Below are positions 38,159 to 46,980 of a DNA stretch of 64,000 nt, in pieces. Both the position numbers and the translations under genes were made by a program. The stretch is from Halomonas urumqiensis (lineage in GTDB: Bacteria > Pseudomonadota > Gammaproteobacteria > Pseudomonadales > Halomonadaceae), in assembly GCF_003028575.1 (NCBI RefSeq), contig NZ_PYUD01000001.1, forward strand, positions 558,001 to 622,000, read 5' to 3'. The notes under the pieces were generated by a model, which saw only the letters and a program-made list of their open reading frames with translations, was not told where the DNA came from and did not search any database. Each line of letters opens with the position of its first letter. Within the stretch, counting starts at the first letter, position 1.

Positions 38159-38183
38159 AAGGCCCACCTGCAAGGTGGGCCTT
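38159..38183. terminator. Bidirectional terminator between the lipoprotein gene and csp
   Basis: AAGGCCCACCT pairs with AGGTGGGCCTT around a 3-base loop. On the minus strand the stem is followed by a run of T, so it is the csp terminator. A second hairpin, CCGTGCCAGC-GAA-GCTGGCACGG (38195–38217), lies between it and csp. Confidence 0.85.
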
Positions 38184-38230
38184 CTCGTTGCATGCCGTGC
38201 CAGCGAAGCTGGCACGGCTCCACGGCTGAA

Positions 38231-38437
38231 TCAGTCAGCGACGCGGATGTTGGAGGCCTGAAGGCCTTTCTTGCCCTGAGTGACCTCGAAGGAGACCTTC
38301 TGGCCATCTTGCAGGGTCTTGAAGCCGTCAGCCTGAATCTCGGAGAAGTGAGCGAACAGATCATCGCCGCCGTCGTCCGGAGAGATGAAGCCGTAGCCCT
38401 TGGTATCGTTGAACCACTTGACAGTGCCAGTTGCCAT
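38231..38437 (-). CDS. csp: Cold-shock-domain protein
   Basis: Single-stranded RNA/DNA-binding beta-barrel of the CspA family. RNP1 is KGYGFI and RNP2 LFAHFSEI (usually VFVHF). It begins [17 protein letters not shown] and ends [11 protein letters not shown]. The length of 68 is standard. AAGGAA lies 8 bases before the ATG. The 286 bp up to the divergent LysE gene must hold its promoter and probably a long 5' leader, as in other csp genes, but no convincing promoter was found. Which csp paralogue it is cannot be told. Confidence 0.95.
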   Translation of the reverse strand: MATGTVKWFNDTKGYGFISPDDGGDDLFAHFSEIQADGFKTLQDGQKVSFEVTQGKKGLQASNIRVAD

Positions 38438-38723
38438 TGTCGATTTCCTTAACATACTGTAATGATCGTGCCGGGAACACGATGAAGTACCGTGATCCCC
38501 AAGTGCGTGGCAAGACAAGGAAGAAGTGCGCACAGGGTGTATCGAAGAAATCGAAGTACAACGGACGACTTAATACTTGCTACCAACGCTACGGATGGTG
38601 CAATACCACCTTGATGACGTCAACCGACGCACCTGGATGGCTTGACCACCAACCGCAAGATCACTGTAGTTGGAAACACTCCGGCCGGCAAGCCTCGGCC
38701 CGGATGCAACGTACACGCTAGGG

Positions 38724-39380
38724 ATGTGGCAAATAATGTTGATCGATGCGCAATTCTGGCCGTTCCTGGTGGCCATCACGCTGCTGACCATGAGCCCCGG
38801 GGTGGACACCCTGCTGGTGATTCGCAACACCGCGCGTGGCGGGGTTCGGGATGGGCTGCTGACCAGCCTTGCGATCTGCAGTGGACTGTTCGTGCACGCC
38901 GCCGTCTCGGCGCTGGGCATCTCGTTGATCCTGCTGCAGTCCGCCTGGGCATTCGGCCTGCTCAAGCTGGCCGGGGCGGGTTACCTGATCTGGCTTGGGG
39001 TCAACAGCCTGCTGGCCTCGAGGCGTGGCCAGGGGTTGCCGGTGGCCGGGGTGAGCGGGGCCCCCCGGGCCGTACCGTTCTGGCTGCCGCTGCGCGAGGG
39101 GTTTCTCTCCAACGTGCTCAACCCCAAGACGGTGATCTTCTACATGGCCTTCCTGCCGCAATTCATCGCCCCGGGTGACCCGGCGCTGTTCAAGTCGCTG
39201 TTTCTGGCCGGCGTGCATTTCGTGATCGCCAACATCTGGCAGATCGCCATCGCGGCGATGGTCGGCGGTGCGGGCCGCCTGCTGGCGAGCCGCCGCTTCG
39301 CGCGTTGGCTCAACGGGCTGACCGGTGCGGTGCTGGTGACCTTCGGCGTCAAGCTGGCGCTCGAGCGTCAACCAGGCTGA
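38724..39380 (+). CDS. LysE/RhtB-family exporter
   Basis: Six-helix amino-acid or metabolite efflux protein. The diagnostic N-terminal block is FLVAITLLTMSPGVDTLLVIRNTARGG, followed by GLLTSLAICSGLFVHAAVSALG. The mid-protein FLSNVLNPKTVIFYMAFLPQFI is equally typical. Length 218 from ATG 38724; ATG 38736 (MLIDAQFW) is an equally good start and neither has a strong ribosome site. The gene is divergent from csp and convergent with ettA, with a hairpin between. The exported compound is unknown. Confidence 0.88.
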   Translation: MWQIMLIDAQFWPFLVAITLLTMSPGVDTLLVIRNTARGGVRDGLLTSLAICSGLFVHAAVSALGISLILLQSAWAFGLLKLAGAGYLIWLGVNSLLASRRGQGLPVAGVSGAPRAVPFWLPLREGFLSNVLNPKTVIFYMAFLPQFIAPGDPALFKSLFLAGVHFVIANIWQIAIAAMVGGAGRLLASRRFARWLNGLTGAVLVTFGVKLALERQPG

Positions 39381-39402
39381 CGCCGCTGACGCCCAGATAT
39401 GC

Positions 39403-39428
39403 GATCGCCCCGCGTGGGCGGGGCGATC
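39403..39428. terminator. Hairpin between converging LysE and ettA genes
   Basis: GATCGCCCCG pairs with CGGGGCGATC, and one more C–G pair closes the loop. There is no strong T-run; it is probably a bidirectional terminator. Confidence 0.65.
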
Positions 39429-39466
39429 GTGGAGCGGCGGTCATTCGCCGTGGTGAAGCGTGATGC

Positions 39467-41128
<1,662 letters not shown>

Positions 41129-41235
41129 GGGAACTCATCGGTTGGAGGTTTGCAGTGGGCACCGATGATAGTGGCCACTGCCACGAAAGGCCAGCGCTGT
41201 CCCGGCAGGGACAACGCCATTACCGTCGGGTGGCG

Positions 41236-41439
41236 CTATTCTTCTTCTTCGTCGATGGCCCAGTCATCCTCGATGGCACGACGCAGGCGGCGTTCTTCTA
41301 GCAACGCCTCGACACGCCGGCGGGCACGCAGTGTATCGGCGCGACTGGACGGGCGCGAGCGGCCGTAGTGGTCGTCATTGACGGCCTCGGCGAAGTCATT
41401 CTCGTCGTCGAGGGTATCGACAAGGTGTTCACTGCCCAT
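41236..41439 (-). CDS. Small conserved PA3496-like protein
   Basis: A 67-residue charged protein. The N-terminal half is acidic, and the C-terminal half ADTLRARRRVEALLEERRLRRAIEDDW is a basic-then-acidic helix. It resembles the short PA3496-type proteins of pseudomonads (R-R-x-[IV]-E-x-L-L-E-x-[KR]-R-L-R pattern) that are annotated as putative envelope or regulatory proteins. ATG 41439 is chosen because GGGAG lies 9 bases upstream; an ATG at 41454 is an alternative. The gene stands alone, 108 bp upstream of ettA on the same strand. Function unknown. Confidence 0.7.
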   Translation of the reverse strand: MGSEHLVDTLDDENDFAEAVNDDHYGRSRPSSRADTLRARRRVEALLEERRLRRAIEDDWAIDEEEE

Positions 41440-41543
41440 GCGAAACACTCCCATGGCCTGACGTCGAAACGGGTGGCATCGACGTATCACACGATCGCTT
41501 CTCGTCCGCTCGCAATGACCTGATGTGTGCGGAACCCGAAGCC

Positions 41544-41571
41544 CCAGCAGGCAACCCAGATTGCCTGCTGG
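41544..41571. other. 11-bp perfect hairpin after the LOV gene
   Basis: CCAGCAGGCAA pairs with TTGCCTGCTGG around CCCAGA. It lies about 100 bp past the stop of the LOV gene and may end its transcript, although there is no T-run on that strand. Confidence 0.6.
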
Positions 41572-41667
41572 CTATATATCCCCATGGCGTGGCTTGTGCA
41601 AGCCCTGCTGGAATGTTTTTGGGTGGTAGGTGCCTGCGCCGGGAAGCGTCGGCAGCGAGGGAGGGGA

Positions 41668-42102
41668 TCACTCCAGGCCGTGTTGCGCCTTGAGCCGTTC
41701 GAGTTCCATCTGGGCTTCGACGCGTTCGGTGACATCCTTCTGCACGCCGATGTAGTAAGTGAGGTTGTCGTCCTCGTCATGCACAGGGGTGATCGACAGT
41801 TCGTTGTAGAACAGCGTGCCATCCTTGTGGTAATTACGCAGCACCGTGCGGCAGGGACGCCCTTCCCTCAAGGCCAGACGGATGGCGGTCAGACCCTCCT
41901 GGTCACGATCGTCGTTCTGCAGGAAGCGGCAATCCTGGTAGAGGATCTCGTCGGCGCTGTAGCCGGTAAGGCGCTCGAAGCCCTTGTTGACGTAGATGAG
42001 GATGTTCTCGTCGCCTTCCTGCTCGGCTACCACGATGCCGTCCTCCGAGGCATCGACGATACGTTCGAGTAGTTCGGGACTGATCAGCGGAGATCGTTTC
42101 AT
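41668..42102 (-). CDS. Short LOV blue-light photoreceptor
   Basis: Single LOV (PAS) domain with short helical ends and no output domain, 144 residues. The FMN-adduct motif is present as QDCRFLQ with Cys58; RPCRTVLRNYHKDGTLFYNELSITPV and LTYYIGVQKDVTERVEAQ complete the flavin pocket. A residue-by-residue resemblance to the short LOV proteins of Pseudomonas putida (PpSB1-LOV type) is strong in the DGIVVAEQEG…YVN and ILYQDCRFLQ segments. The C-terminal Jalpha helix (about residues 122–144) likely dimerises. Upon blue light the Cys–FMN bond should form. Its partner is unknown. AGGAA precedes the ATG. Confidence 0.9.
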   Translation of the reverse strand: MKRSPLISPELLERIVDASEDGIVVAEQEGDENILIYVNKGFERLTGYSADEILYQDCRFLQNDDRDQEGLTAIRLALREGRPCRTVLRNYHKDGTLFYNELSITPVHDEDDNLTYYIGVQKDVTERVEAQMELERLKAQHGLE

Positions 42103-42222
42103 GCAAGGGGTTCCTGTCGAGGAGCCTGTCCGGATCGCAAACCTTGGCGATGACCGGAGTCGATTGTCGTGACTTGCATTACATCATGGCCAGCCGGGCG
42201 CGGGATTTCAACGCATACGGTC

Positions 42223-43536
42223 TCACTCGACTTCCGGAAGCCGGCTGGCGCTGGCTGCCGCCGCCAACGCCATGATGGCCAGTGCCACCAACAGTGCCGT
42301 GGTCCCAAGCCACTGCGCGAGGCCACCGATCAGCAAGCCAAGTGCAAGCATCAGGCCGCCGGTCAGTGTGTTGGACAGTGCAACGTAGAGCGCCCGCTTG
42401 TCGCTACCCGCCATGTCGACGATATAGGTCTTGCGGCCGAGCCGCACGCCGGCATGCACGATAACCAGCAGTGCATAGACCAGGGCGTATGGCCACACGG
42501 TCTCGCTGACGGTGGGCGGCAGCCAGGCGCAGGCCGCACCCAGCAGGCAGCAGGCGGCGGCCCCGAGGCCCGCATCGCGCATCACCCGGCGGCTCGAGGC
42601 GTCGGCGCGCTTGCCCCATACCGGGCTTGCCACCAGGCCTGCAAGCCCGGAGACGATGATCAGCACCCCCAGGCCGCCTAGTTCCGCGCCACTCTGCTGC
42701 TGACCGAGCAGGGCAACGTAGGGTAGCGCCAGGGCGCTGGCCATCAGCAGTGCGCGTGAGACATTGAAATGCAGGAAGTCACGGTCGGTGCGCAGCAGGT
42801 GCATGCCCAGCTTGATGCTGTCCCAGGCATCCTCGCCGCCTTCGACGGCGCCCGGGGTTTCGGCGATGCGCGCAGCGCACAGTGCGTTGCCTGCCCAGCC
42901 AAGCGCCGCCACGCCAAGCAGCACGGCCAGCGCCAACTCCCCTGGGCGCTCATCGAACAGCATCAGCACCGCACCGGCGGCCAGGGTGGCCGCACCCGCC
43001 ACGCTGCCGCTCCAGCCCATCAGGGTGCCGCGGCGCGTTTTGGCGATGGTCTTGCCCATCACGTCCTTGGTGGCGATCGAGGAGAGTCCTCGTGCAAGCG
43101 ATAGCCCCACCAGCACCAGCAGCACCAGGGCGCCGCCGAGGCTCCCCGAGCCGAACAATGCAAGCACGGCGAGCAGCGCGGCGGCGATGGCCTGCAGGGC
43201 TCCGCCGGCCACCCAAACCCACTTGCGCTCGGGTTTGCCTCGAATGAACCCCGCCACGAACAGCTGCGGCAGCAGTGAGCCGGACTCGCGGATTGGCACC
43301 AGCAGCCCGACCATCCACGTCGGTGCGCCGATCACCCCGAGCAGCCACGGCAGCACCAGCCGGGCGCTGGAGAGCTCATCGGCAAGCTTGTTGCCCAGCG
43401 CGGCGAACAGGTGCAGGAAGAAATTGCGCGGCTGCTCGGTGCAGGCCTCCTCGGGGATGTCCCGGCACATCCGGCTGTCTTCATCGCCGGTCAACCACTC
43501 GAACAGTCGGGACTGGCTGATCTCGGAGTCGGCCAT
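42223..43536 (-). CDS. Major facilitator superfamily transporter
   Basis: Twelve-helix MFS permease of about 437 residues with an unusually long soluble N-terminus (about 55 residues, FEWLTGDEDSRMCRDIPEEA). Recognisable segments are GVIGAPTWMVGLLVPIRESG in the first bundle, KTRRGTLMGWSGSVAGAATL in the central part and SPVWGKRADASSRRVMRDAG (an MFS motif A equivalent) in the second bundle. The central loop carries a VEGGEDAWDSIKLGMHLLRTD insertion. No substrate clue in the neighbours; it is a single gene divergent from the SelW-like gene. Confidence 0.85.
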   Translation of the reverse strand: MADSEISQSRLFEWLTGDEDSRMCRDIPEEACTEQPRNFFLHLFAALGNKLADELSSARLVLPWLLGVIGAPTWMVGLLVPIRESGSLLPQLFVAGFIRGKPERKWVWVAGGALQAIAAALLAVLALFGSGSLGGALVLLVLVGLSLARGLSSIATKDVMGKTIAKTRRGTLMGWSGSVAGAATLAAGAVLMLFDERPGELALAVLLGVAALGWAGNALCAARIAETPGAVEGGEDAWDSIKLGMHLLRTDRDFLHFNVSRALLMASALALPYVALLGQQQSGAELGGLGVLIIVSGLAGLVASPVWGKRADASSRRVMRDAGLGAAACCLLGAACAWLPPTVSETVWPYALVYALLVIVHAGVRLGRKTYIVDMAGSDKRALYVALSNTLTGGLMLALGLLIGGLAQWLGTTALLVALAIMALAAAASASRLPEVE

Positions 43537-43614
43537 CTAGGCTCCTTGGCTGATATGATGGGGCAGCGTCTGGATCACGCGCATTGATCCCCATTGTTGC
43601 CAGCGGAGGGCCGC

Positions 43615-43884
43615 GTGTCACGTATTCGCATTCACTACTGTACCCAGTGCCAATGGCTGCTGCGCAGTGCCTGGCTGGCCCAGGAGCTGCTCTCGACGTT
43701 CGGTGAGGAGCTCGAAGAGGTGGCCCTGGCGCCGTCCCATGGTGGGTATTTCGAGATTTTCCAGGACGACGAGTCGATCTGGGAGCGCAAGCGCGATGGC
43801 GGCTTCCCGGACAGCAAGACGCTCAAGCAGAAGGTGCGCGACCGGCTGGACCCCACGCGTGACCTGGGGCATATCGACCGATGA
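43615..43884 (+). CDS. SelT/SelW/SelH-family thioredoxin-like protein
   Basis: Small redox protein with a thioredoxin-like fold. The CxxC motif is Cys9-Thr-Gln-Cys12 in HYCTQCQWLLRSAWLAQELL, followed by a strand-turn ALAPSHGGYFEI and the C-terminal GGFPDSKTLKQKVRDRL, both characteristic of the Rdx (PF10262) group. It starts with GTG at 43615 with GGAGGG 5 bases upstream. Its stop overlaps the next gene by 4 bp (ATGA), so the two are coupled. It uses cysteine where eukaryotic members have selenocysteine. Length 89. Confidence 0.9.
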   Translation: MSRIRIHYCTQCQWLLRSAWLAQELLSTFGEELEEVALAPSHGGYFEIFQDDESIWERKRDGGFPDSKTLKQKVRDRLDPTRDLGHIDR

Positions 43885-44816
43885 GCGTGGTGGGGGGCGC
43901 GATGCAGCAGGACGACCGCCGGGCAATGCTGTTTGGCCTTGGCGCGGTGGCGTTATGGTCGACGGTGGCGACCGCCTTCAAGGTGGCGCTCGGTTACATG
44001 ACCCCATTGGAGCTGATGTGGCTTGCCTCGCTGGTCTCCTGGGCGTTGATCGCTGTGCTGGTGCTCCGCCAGGGGTTGATGGGGCATGCCCTGCGGCATG
44101 GCTGGCGGACGGCTGCCTGGGCAGGGCTGATGAACCCGGTGGCCTATTACCTGCTGCTGTTCGGTGCCTATGACAGGTTGCCGGGCCAGGAGGCGATGGC
44201 GCTCAACTACACCTGGGCGCTGGCCATGGCCTTCCTGGCGGTACCGATTCTCGGCCAGCGATTGACGCGCACGGACGTGCTGGCCGGCTTGATCGCCTAT
44301 TCCGGCGTGTGGGTGATCGCCACCCGTGGCGCGGTGCTGGATGTGGCCTTCGCCGACCCGCTGGGGGTGGTACTGGCGATGGGCTCCACTCTGGTGTGGG
44401 CGCTCTACTGGCTGCTCAATGCCCGCGACCACCGTCCCCCCCTGGTCGCCCAGTGGCAGAACTTCAGCATCGGCTTGCCGGTGCTCACCCTGCTGATGCT
44501 GTGGGGACCCGGCATCGCCTGGCATGGTTGGGCGGCGCTGGGGGCGGGGGTCTACGTCGGTCTCTTCGAGATGGGTATCGCCTTCGTGCTGTGGCAACTG
44601 GCGGTGCACAAGGTCTCGCGCACCGCGAAGGTTTCCAACCTGATCTTCCTGTCGCCCCCAGTGTCATTGATGCTGCTGTACCTGGTGGTGGGCGAGCCGA
44701 TACTGCCCTCGACGCTGGTGGGACTGTTGCTGATCCTCGGTGGGCTGGGCCTTCAACAGTGGCAGAAGAGCCCGGCCCCCAAGGCTCGGCAAAACGACTC
44801 TCAGCAGGACAACTGA
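43881..44816 (+). CDS. EamA/DMT-family transporter
   Basis: Ten-helix drug/metabolite exporter with two EamA repeats. The first repeat starts MLFGLGAVALWSTVATAFKV and the second LGVVLAMGSTLVWALYWLLNA. The HKVSRTAKVSNLIFLSPPVS helix is typical of the second EamA copy. Length 311. Coupled by ATGA to the SelW-like gene. Its 3' end overlaps the end of the convergent toxin gene by 16 bp. Substrate unknown. Confidence 0.88.
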   Translation: MSVVGGAMQQDDRRAMLFGLGAVALWSTVATAFKVALGYMTPLELMWLASLVSWALIAVLVLRQGLMGHALRHGWRTAAWAGLMNPVAYYLLLFGAYDRLPGQEAMALNYTWALAMAFLAVPILGQRLTRTDVLAGLIAYSGVWVIATRGAVLDVAFADPLGVVLAMGSTLVWALYWLLNARDHRPPLVAQWQNFSIGLPVLTLLMLWGPGIAWHGWAALGAGVYVGLFEMGIAFVLWQLAVHKVSRTAKVSNLIFLSPPVSLMLLYLVVGEPILPSTLVGLLLILGGLGLQQWQKSPAPKARQNDSQQDN

Positions 44817-45166
44817 TACTCGAAGAGCAGTGCCTTGAAGTCCTGTCGCTGGTGGGCAAACAGGTAGATGGCAACTTCGTGCTGCTCTGGCCAATGGCGG
44901 TAGATCACCCTGTAGCCATCGATCAGCAGCTCTTGGTAGTGGCCAATGCCGAGTTCCATGGCCAGACGGCATACGGGGTAGGTCTGGGGCCTCAAGGCCA
45001 GGCGCTCGGCGGCGGTGCTGACCAGATCAAGCGAAATCTGTTCGACCCTCGACAGCGGCATATCGAGATGGTCCAGGAGAAAGTTTTCGCAGACCTCCAG
45101 AGAAAGCTCTGCTGTCGACTCGAAAGTGACTGTTGTCCGCGAGGCAGCATTTGAAGGAGAGGTCAC
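44801..45166 (-). CDS. RelE/ParE-type toxin
   Basis: Probable mRNA interferase or gyrase-type toxin of 121 residues. The ParE/RelE core is YPVCRLAMELGIGHYQELLIDGYRVIYRHWPEQHEVAIYLFAHQRQDFKALL, with the strand ending VIYR and the C-terminal HQRQDF. The N-terminal ~60 residues are longer than in most RelE proteins. Its ATG overlaps the antitoxin stop (ATGA), and the antitoxin precedes it, as in type II modules. The 3' end overlaps the EamA gene. Which cellular target it has is not visible. Confidence 0.75.
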   Translation of the reverse strand: MTSPSNAASRTTVTFESTAELSLEVCENFLLDHLDMPLSRVEQISLDLVSTAAERLALRPQTYPVCRLAMELGIGHYQELLIDGYRVIYRHWPEQHEVAIYLFAHQRQDFKALLFEYQLSC

Positions 45167-45426
45167 ATCGAATCGCCCCGACGAGCGGCGTGGCGTGTCT
45201 TCACTTTTTCCATGAAGGCATCGACGGTAGATGACTTGCCCTCCGCGCGACTCTTCTCGCCAAGGCTAAGCAACTTGAGCAGCGCGATGGCTTGCTCCCG
45301 GCGCTCATGCGAAGCATAGGACTCCACCACGTAGGTGGGCTTGCCTTTCTGGGTGATCACAAGCGGCTCTTCGACATCGAGCGTTGCCGCATGCTGCTTG
45401 AGGTAGCTGATGGTTTCCGTGCGCAT
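45163..45426 (-). CDS. Phd/YefM-type antitoxin
   Basis: DNA-binding antitoxin of 87 residues. The N-terminal Phd/YefM fold reads TISYLKQHAATLDVEEPLVITQKGKPTYVVESYASHE, with the classic VITQKGKPxYV core. The C-terminal part is a toxin-binding tail. ATG 45426 is chosen because GAGA lies 7 bases before it; ATG 45438 is an alternative. Autoregulation by the pair is expected from the family. No operator was identified by eye. Confidence 0.85.
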   Translation of the reverse strand: MRTETISYLKQHAATLDVEEPLVITQKGKPTYVVESYASHERREQAIALLKLLSLGEKSRAEGKSSTVDAFMEKVKTRHAARRGDSM

Positions 45427-45479
45427 GTCACATCTCATTGGTTGAGTGATCCGAATATAGACCACTGCCGGACTGATCG

Positions 45480-46190
45480 CTATTCAGCCTTGGCAAGCGA
45501 CACGCCGCTATCGGCAAGCAGCGTGGCAAGTTCCGGCCACACATTGTCGAGGATGATCGGCTGCGCCGACGCTGTCGGGTGGATGCCATCGGACTGCATC
45601 AGCGAGTCATCCAGGGCGATGCCCTCGAGCAGGAAAGGCACCAGCGTCAGGTCGAATTCGTCGGCAAGCCGCGTGTAGACAGAGGTGAAGGCGTCCCGGT
45701 AGGCCTGTCCATAGTTCGGTGGAATGTCGATGCCGAGCAGCAGCACATCGGCGCCGGCCTCATGGCTGGCCTCGATCATCCCGGCCATGTTGGCCTCGAA
45801 CTGACGAGGTGGCAGGCCACGCAGGCCATCGTTGCCGCCCAGTTCCAATAGAACAATGTCCGGCTCGTGCTGTCCGAGAAGCTCGGGAAGCCGGCTGGCG
45901 CCACCGCTGCTGGTCTCGCCGCTGATGCTGGCGTTGACCACCTGCGCCTTTCCGTCCAGGCGCGTCTGCAGCAGACTGACCCAACCCCGTTCCTGCTCGA
46001 TGCCATAGGCGGCGCTCAGGCTGTCGCCCATCACCAGCACCACCGGGCGCGAATCGGCCTGGGCGACCCCAGCAGCAGCAACGAGCAGTATCGAAAGGCT
46101 CAGTCTTGAAAACCAGAGCTTCGAAAACCAGAGCATCGGCAAGCACGGCGCGACGGCCATCAACGGACGACCAAGGAATCCTTTCATCAT
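45480..46190 (-). CDS. tesA: Periplasmic GDSL lysophospholipase/thioesterase
   Basis: SGNH hydrolase acting on acyl-CoA, lysophospholipid and ester substrates. The N-terminal signal segment is followed by LVMGDSLSAAYG (Ser57), SGETSSGG, the block III LLELGGNDGLRG and the catalytic DGIHPTA. The start pair ATG-ATG at 46190/46187 has AGAGG 8 bases upstream. A later Met (46136) would give a classic signal peptide. It is divergent from ybbA, as in E. coli, with the start codons overlapping. Two 15-bp repeats lie in the signal sequence. Confidence 0.93.
   Translation of the reverse strand: MMKGFLGRPLMAVAPCLPMLWFSKLWFSRLSLSILLVAAAGVAQADSRPVVLVMGDSLSAAYGIEQERGWVSLLQTRLDGKAQVVNASISGETSSGGASRLPELLGQHEPDIVLLELGGNDGLRGLPPRQFEANMAGMIEASHEAGADVLLLGIDIPPNYGQAYRDAFTSVYTRLADEFDLTLVPFLLEGIALDDSLMQSDGIHPTASAQPIILDNVWPELATLLADSGVSLAKAE
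46105..46134. repeat. 15-bp tandem repeat in the tesA signal-peptide region
   Basis: CTTGAAAACCAGAGC and TTCGAAAACCAGAGC, 13 of 15 identical, in frame on the minus strand (FSKLW/FSRLS part of the leader). Confidence 0.8.
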
Positions 46191-46980
46191 GACCTACACC
46201 TCTCGTTCGGAAAGCACGCGTTCGCAAAGCACGTCTTCACATAGCGACTCTTCAAATAGCACGTCTTCACATAGCACGTCTTCAAACAGCACACCGATTC
46301 TACACGCCGACCACCTCGCCAAGCAGGTGCAGAGTGGCGAAAGGCGTTTGACCATTCTGAGTGACTTGAGGCTCACGGTGTTCCCCGGGGAGAGTGTGGC
46401 GATTCTCGGCCAGAGTGGTGCCGGAAAATCGACGCTGCTGGGCCTGCTGGCCGGACTCGATGCGCCGAGCAGTGGTGAGTTGTCGCTGTTCGGTCAGCCA
46501 CTCTCGTCGCTGGATGAGGATGGACGCGCTCGGCTGCGTGCCGGCCGTGTGGGCTTCGTGTTCCAGAACTTCCAGTTGTTGCCGACGCTGACGGCGCTGG
46601 AGAACGTGCTGCTGCCGCTGGAGCTCTCGCCACAGCCGGATGCCGAGGCGCGTGCACGCGACTGGTTGACGAGGGTGGGGCTTGGCGAACGACTAGAGCA
46701 CCTGCCCAAGCAACTCTCCGGAGGCGAACAACAGCGTGTGGCGCTGGCCCGTGCCTTCGTCACCGGCGCCGAGCTGGTATTCGCCGACGAGCCCACCGGC
46801 AACCTCGACCCCGCCACCGGCGAGCGCATCATCGATGCGCTGTTCGACCTGAACCAGCAGGCTGGTACCACCCTGGTGCTGGTCACCCATGATCATGCCC
46901 TGGCGCGGCGCTGTGACCGCTGCCTGCGCCTGGCGGATGGCAAGCTCACCGAAATGACCCGCGAAGAGGTGAGCGCATGA
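46189..46980 (+). CDS. ybbA: ABC transporter ATPase YbbA
   Basis: ATP-binding subunit of a MacB-type exporter that partners with YbbP. Walker A is GQSGAGKST, signature LSGGEQQRVALARAF, Walker B ADEPTGNLD, then VTHDHALARRC, all close to E. coli YbbA. The frame opens at ATG 46189 with AAGGA at about 12 bases. The first ~35 residues are a Ser/Thr-rich string of 5-residue repeats that E. coli lacks. No alternative start was found between the repeats and the domain. Its stop overlaps ybbP (ATGA). The start codon overlaps the tesA start on the other strand. Confidence 0.9.
   Translation: MTYTSRSESTRSQSTSSHSDSSNSTSSHSTSSNSTPILHADHLAKQVQSGERRLTILSDLRLTVFPGESVAILGQSGAGKSTLLGLLAGLDAPSSGELSLFGQPLSSLDEDGRARLRAGRVGFVFQNFQLLPTLTALENVLLPLELSPQPDAEARARDWLTRVGLGERLEHLPKQLSGGEQQRVALARAFVTGAELVFADEPTGNLDPATGERIIDALFDLNQQAGTTLVLVTHDHALARRCDRCLRLADGKLTEMTREEVSA
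46212..46286 (+). repeat. 15-bp tandem repeat, five copies, at the ybbA N-terminus
   Basis: Units AAGCACGCGTTCGCA, AAGCACGTCTTCACA, TAGCGACTCTTCAAA, TAGCACGTCTTCACA and TAGCACGTCTTCAAA; a sixth, decayed unit follows. They encode STRSQ STSSH SDSSN STSSH STSSN-like pentapeptides. The array also occupies the space where the tesA promoter must lie. Confidence 0.9.
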
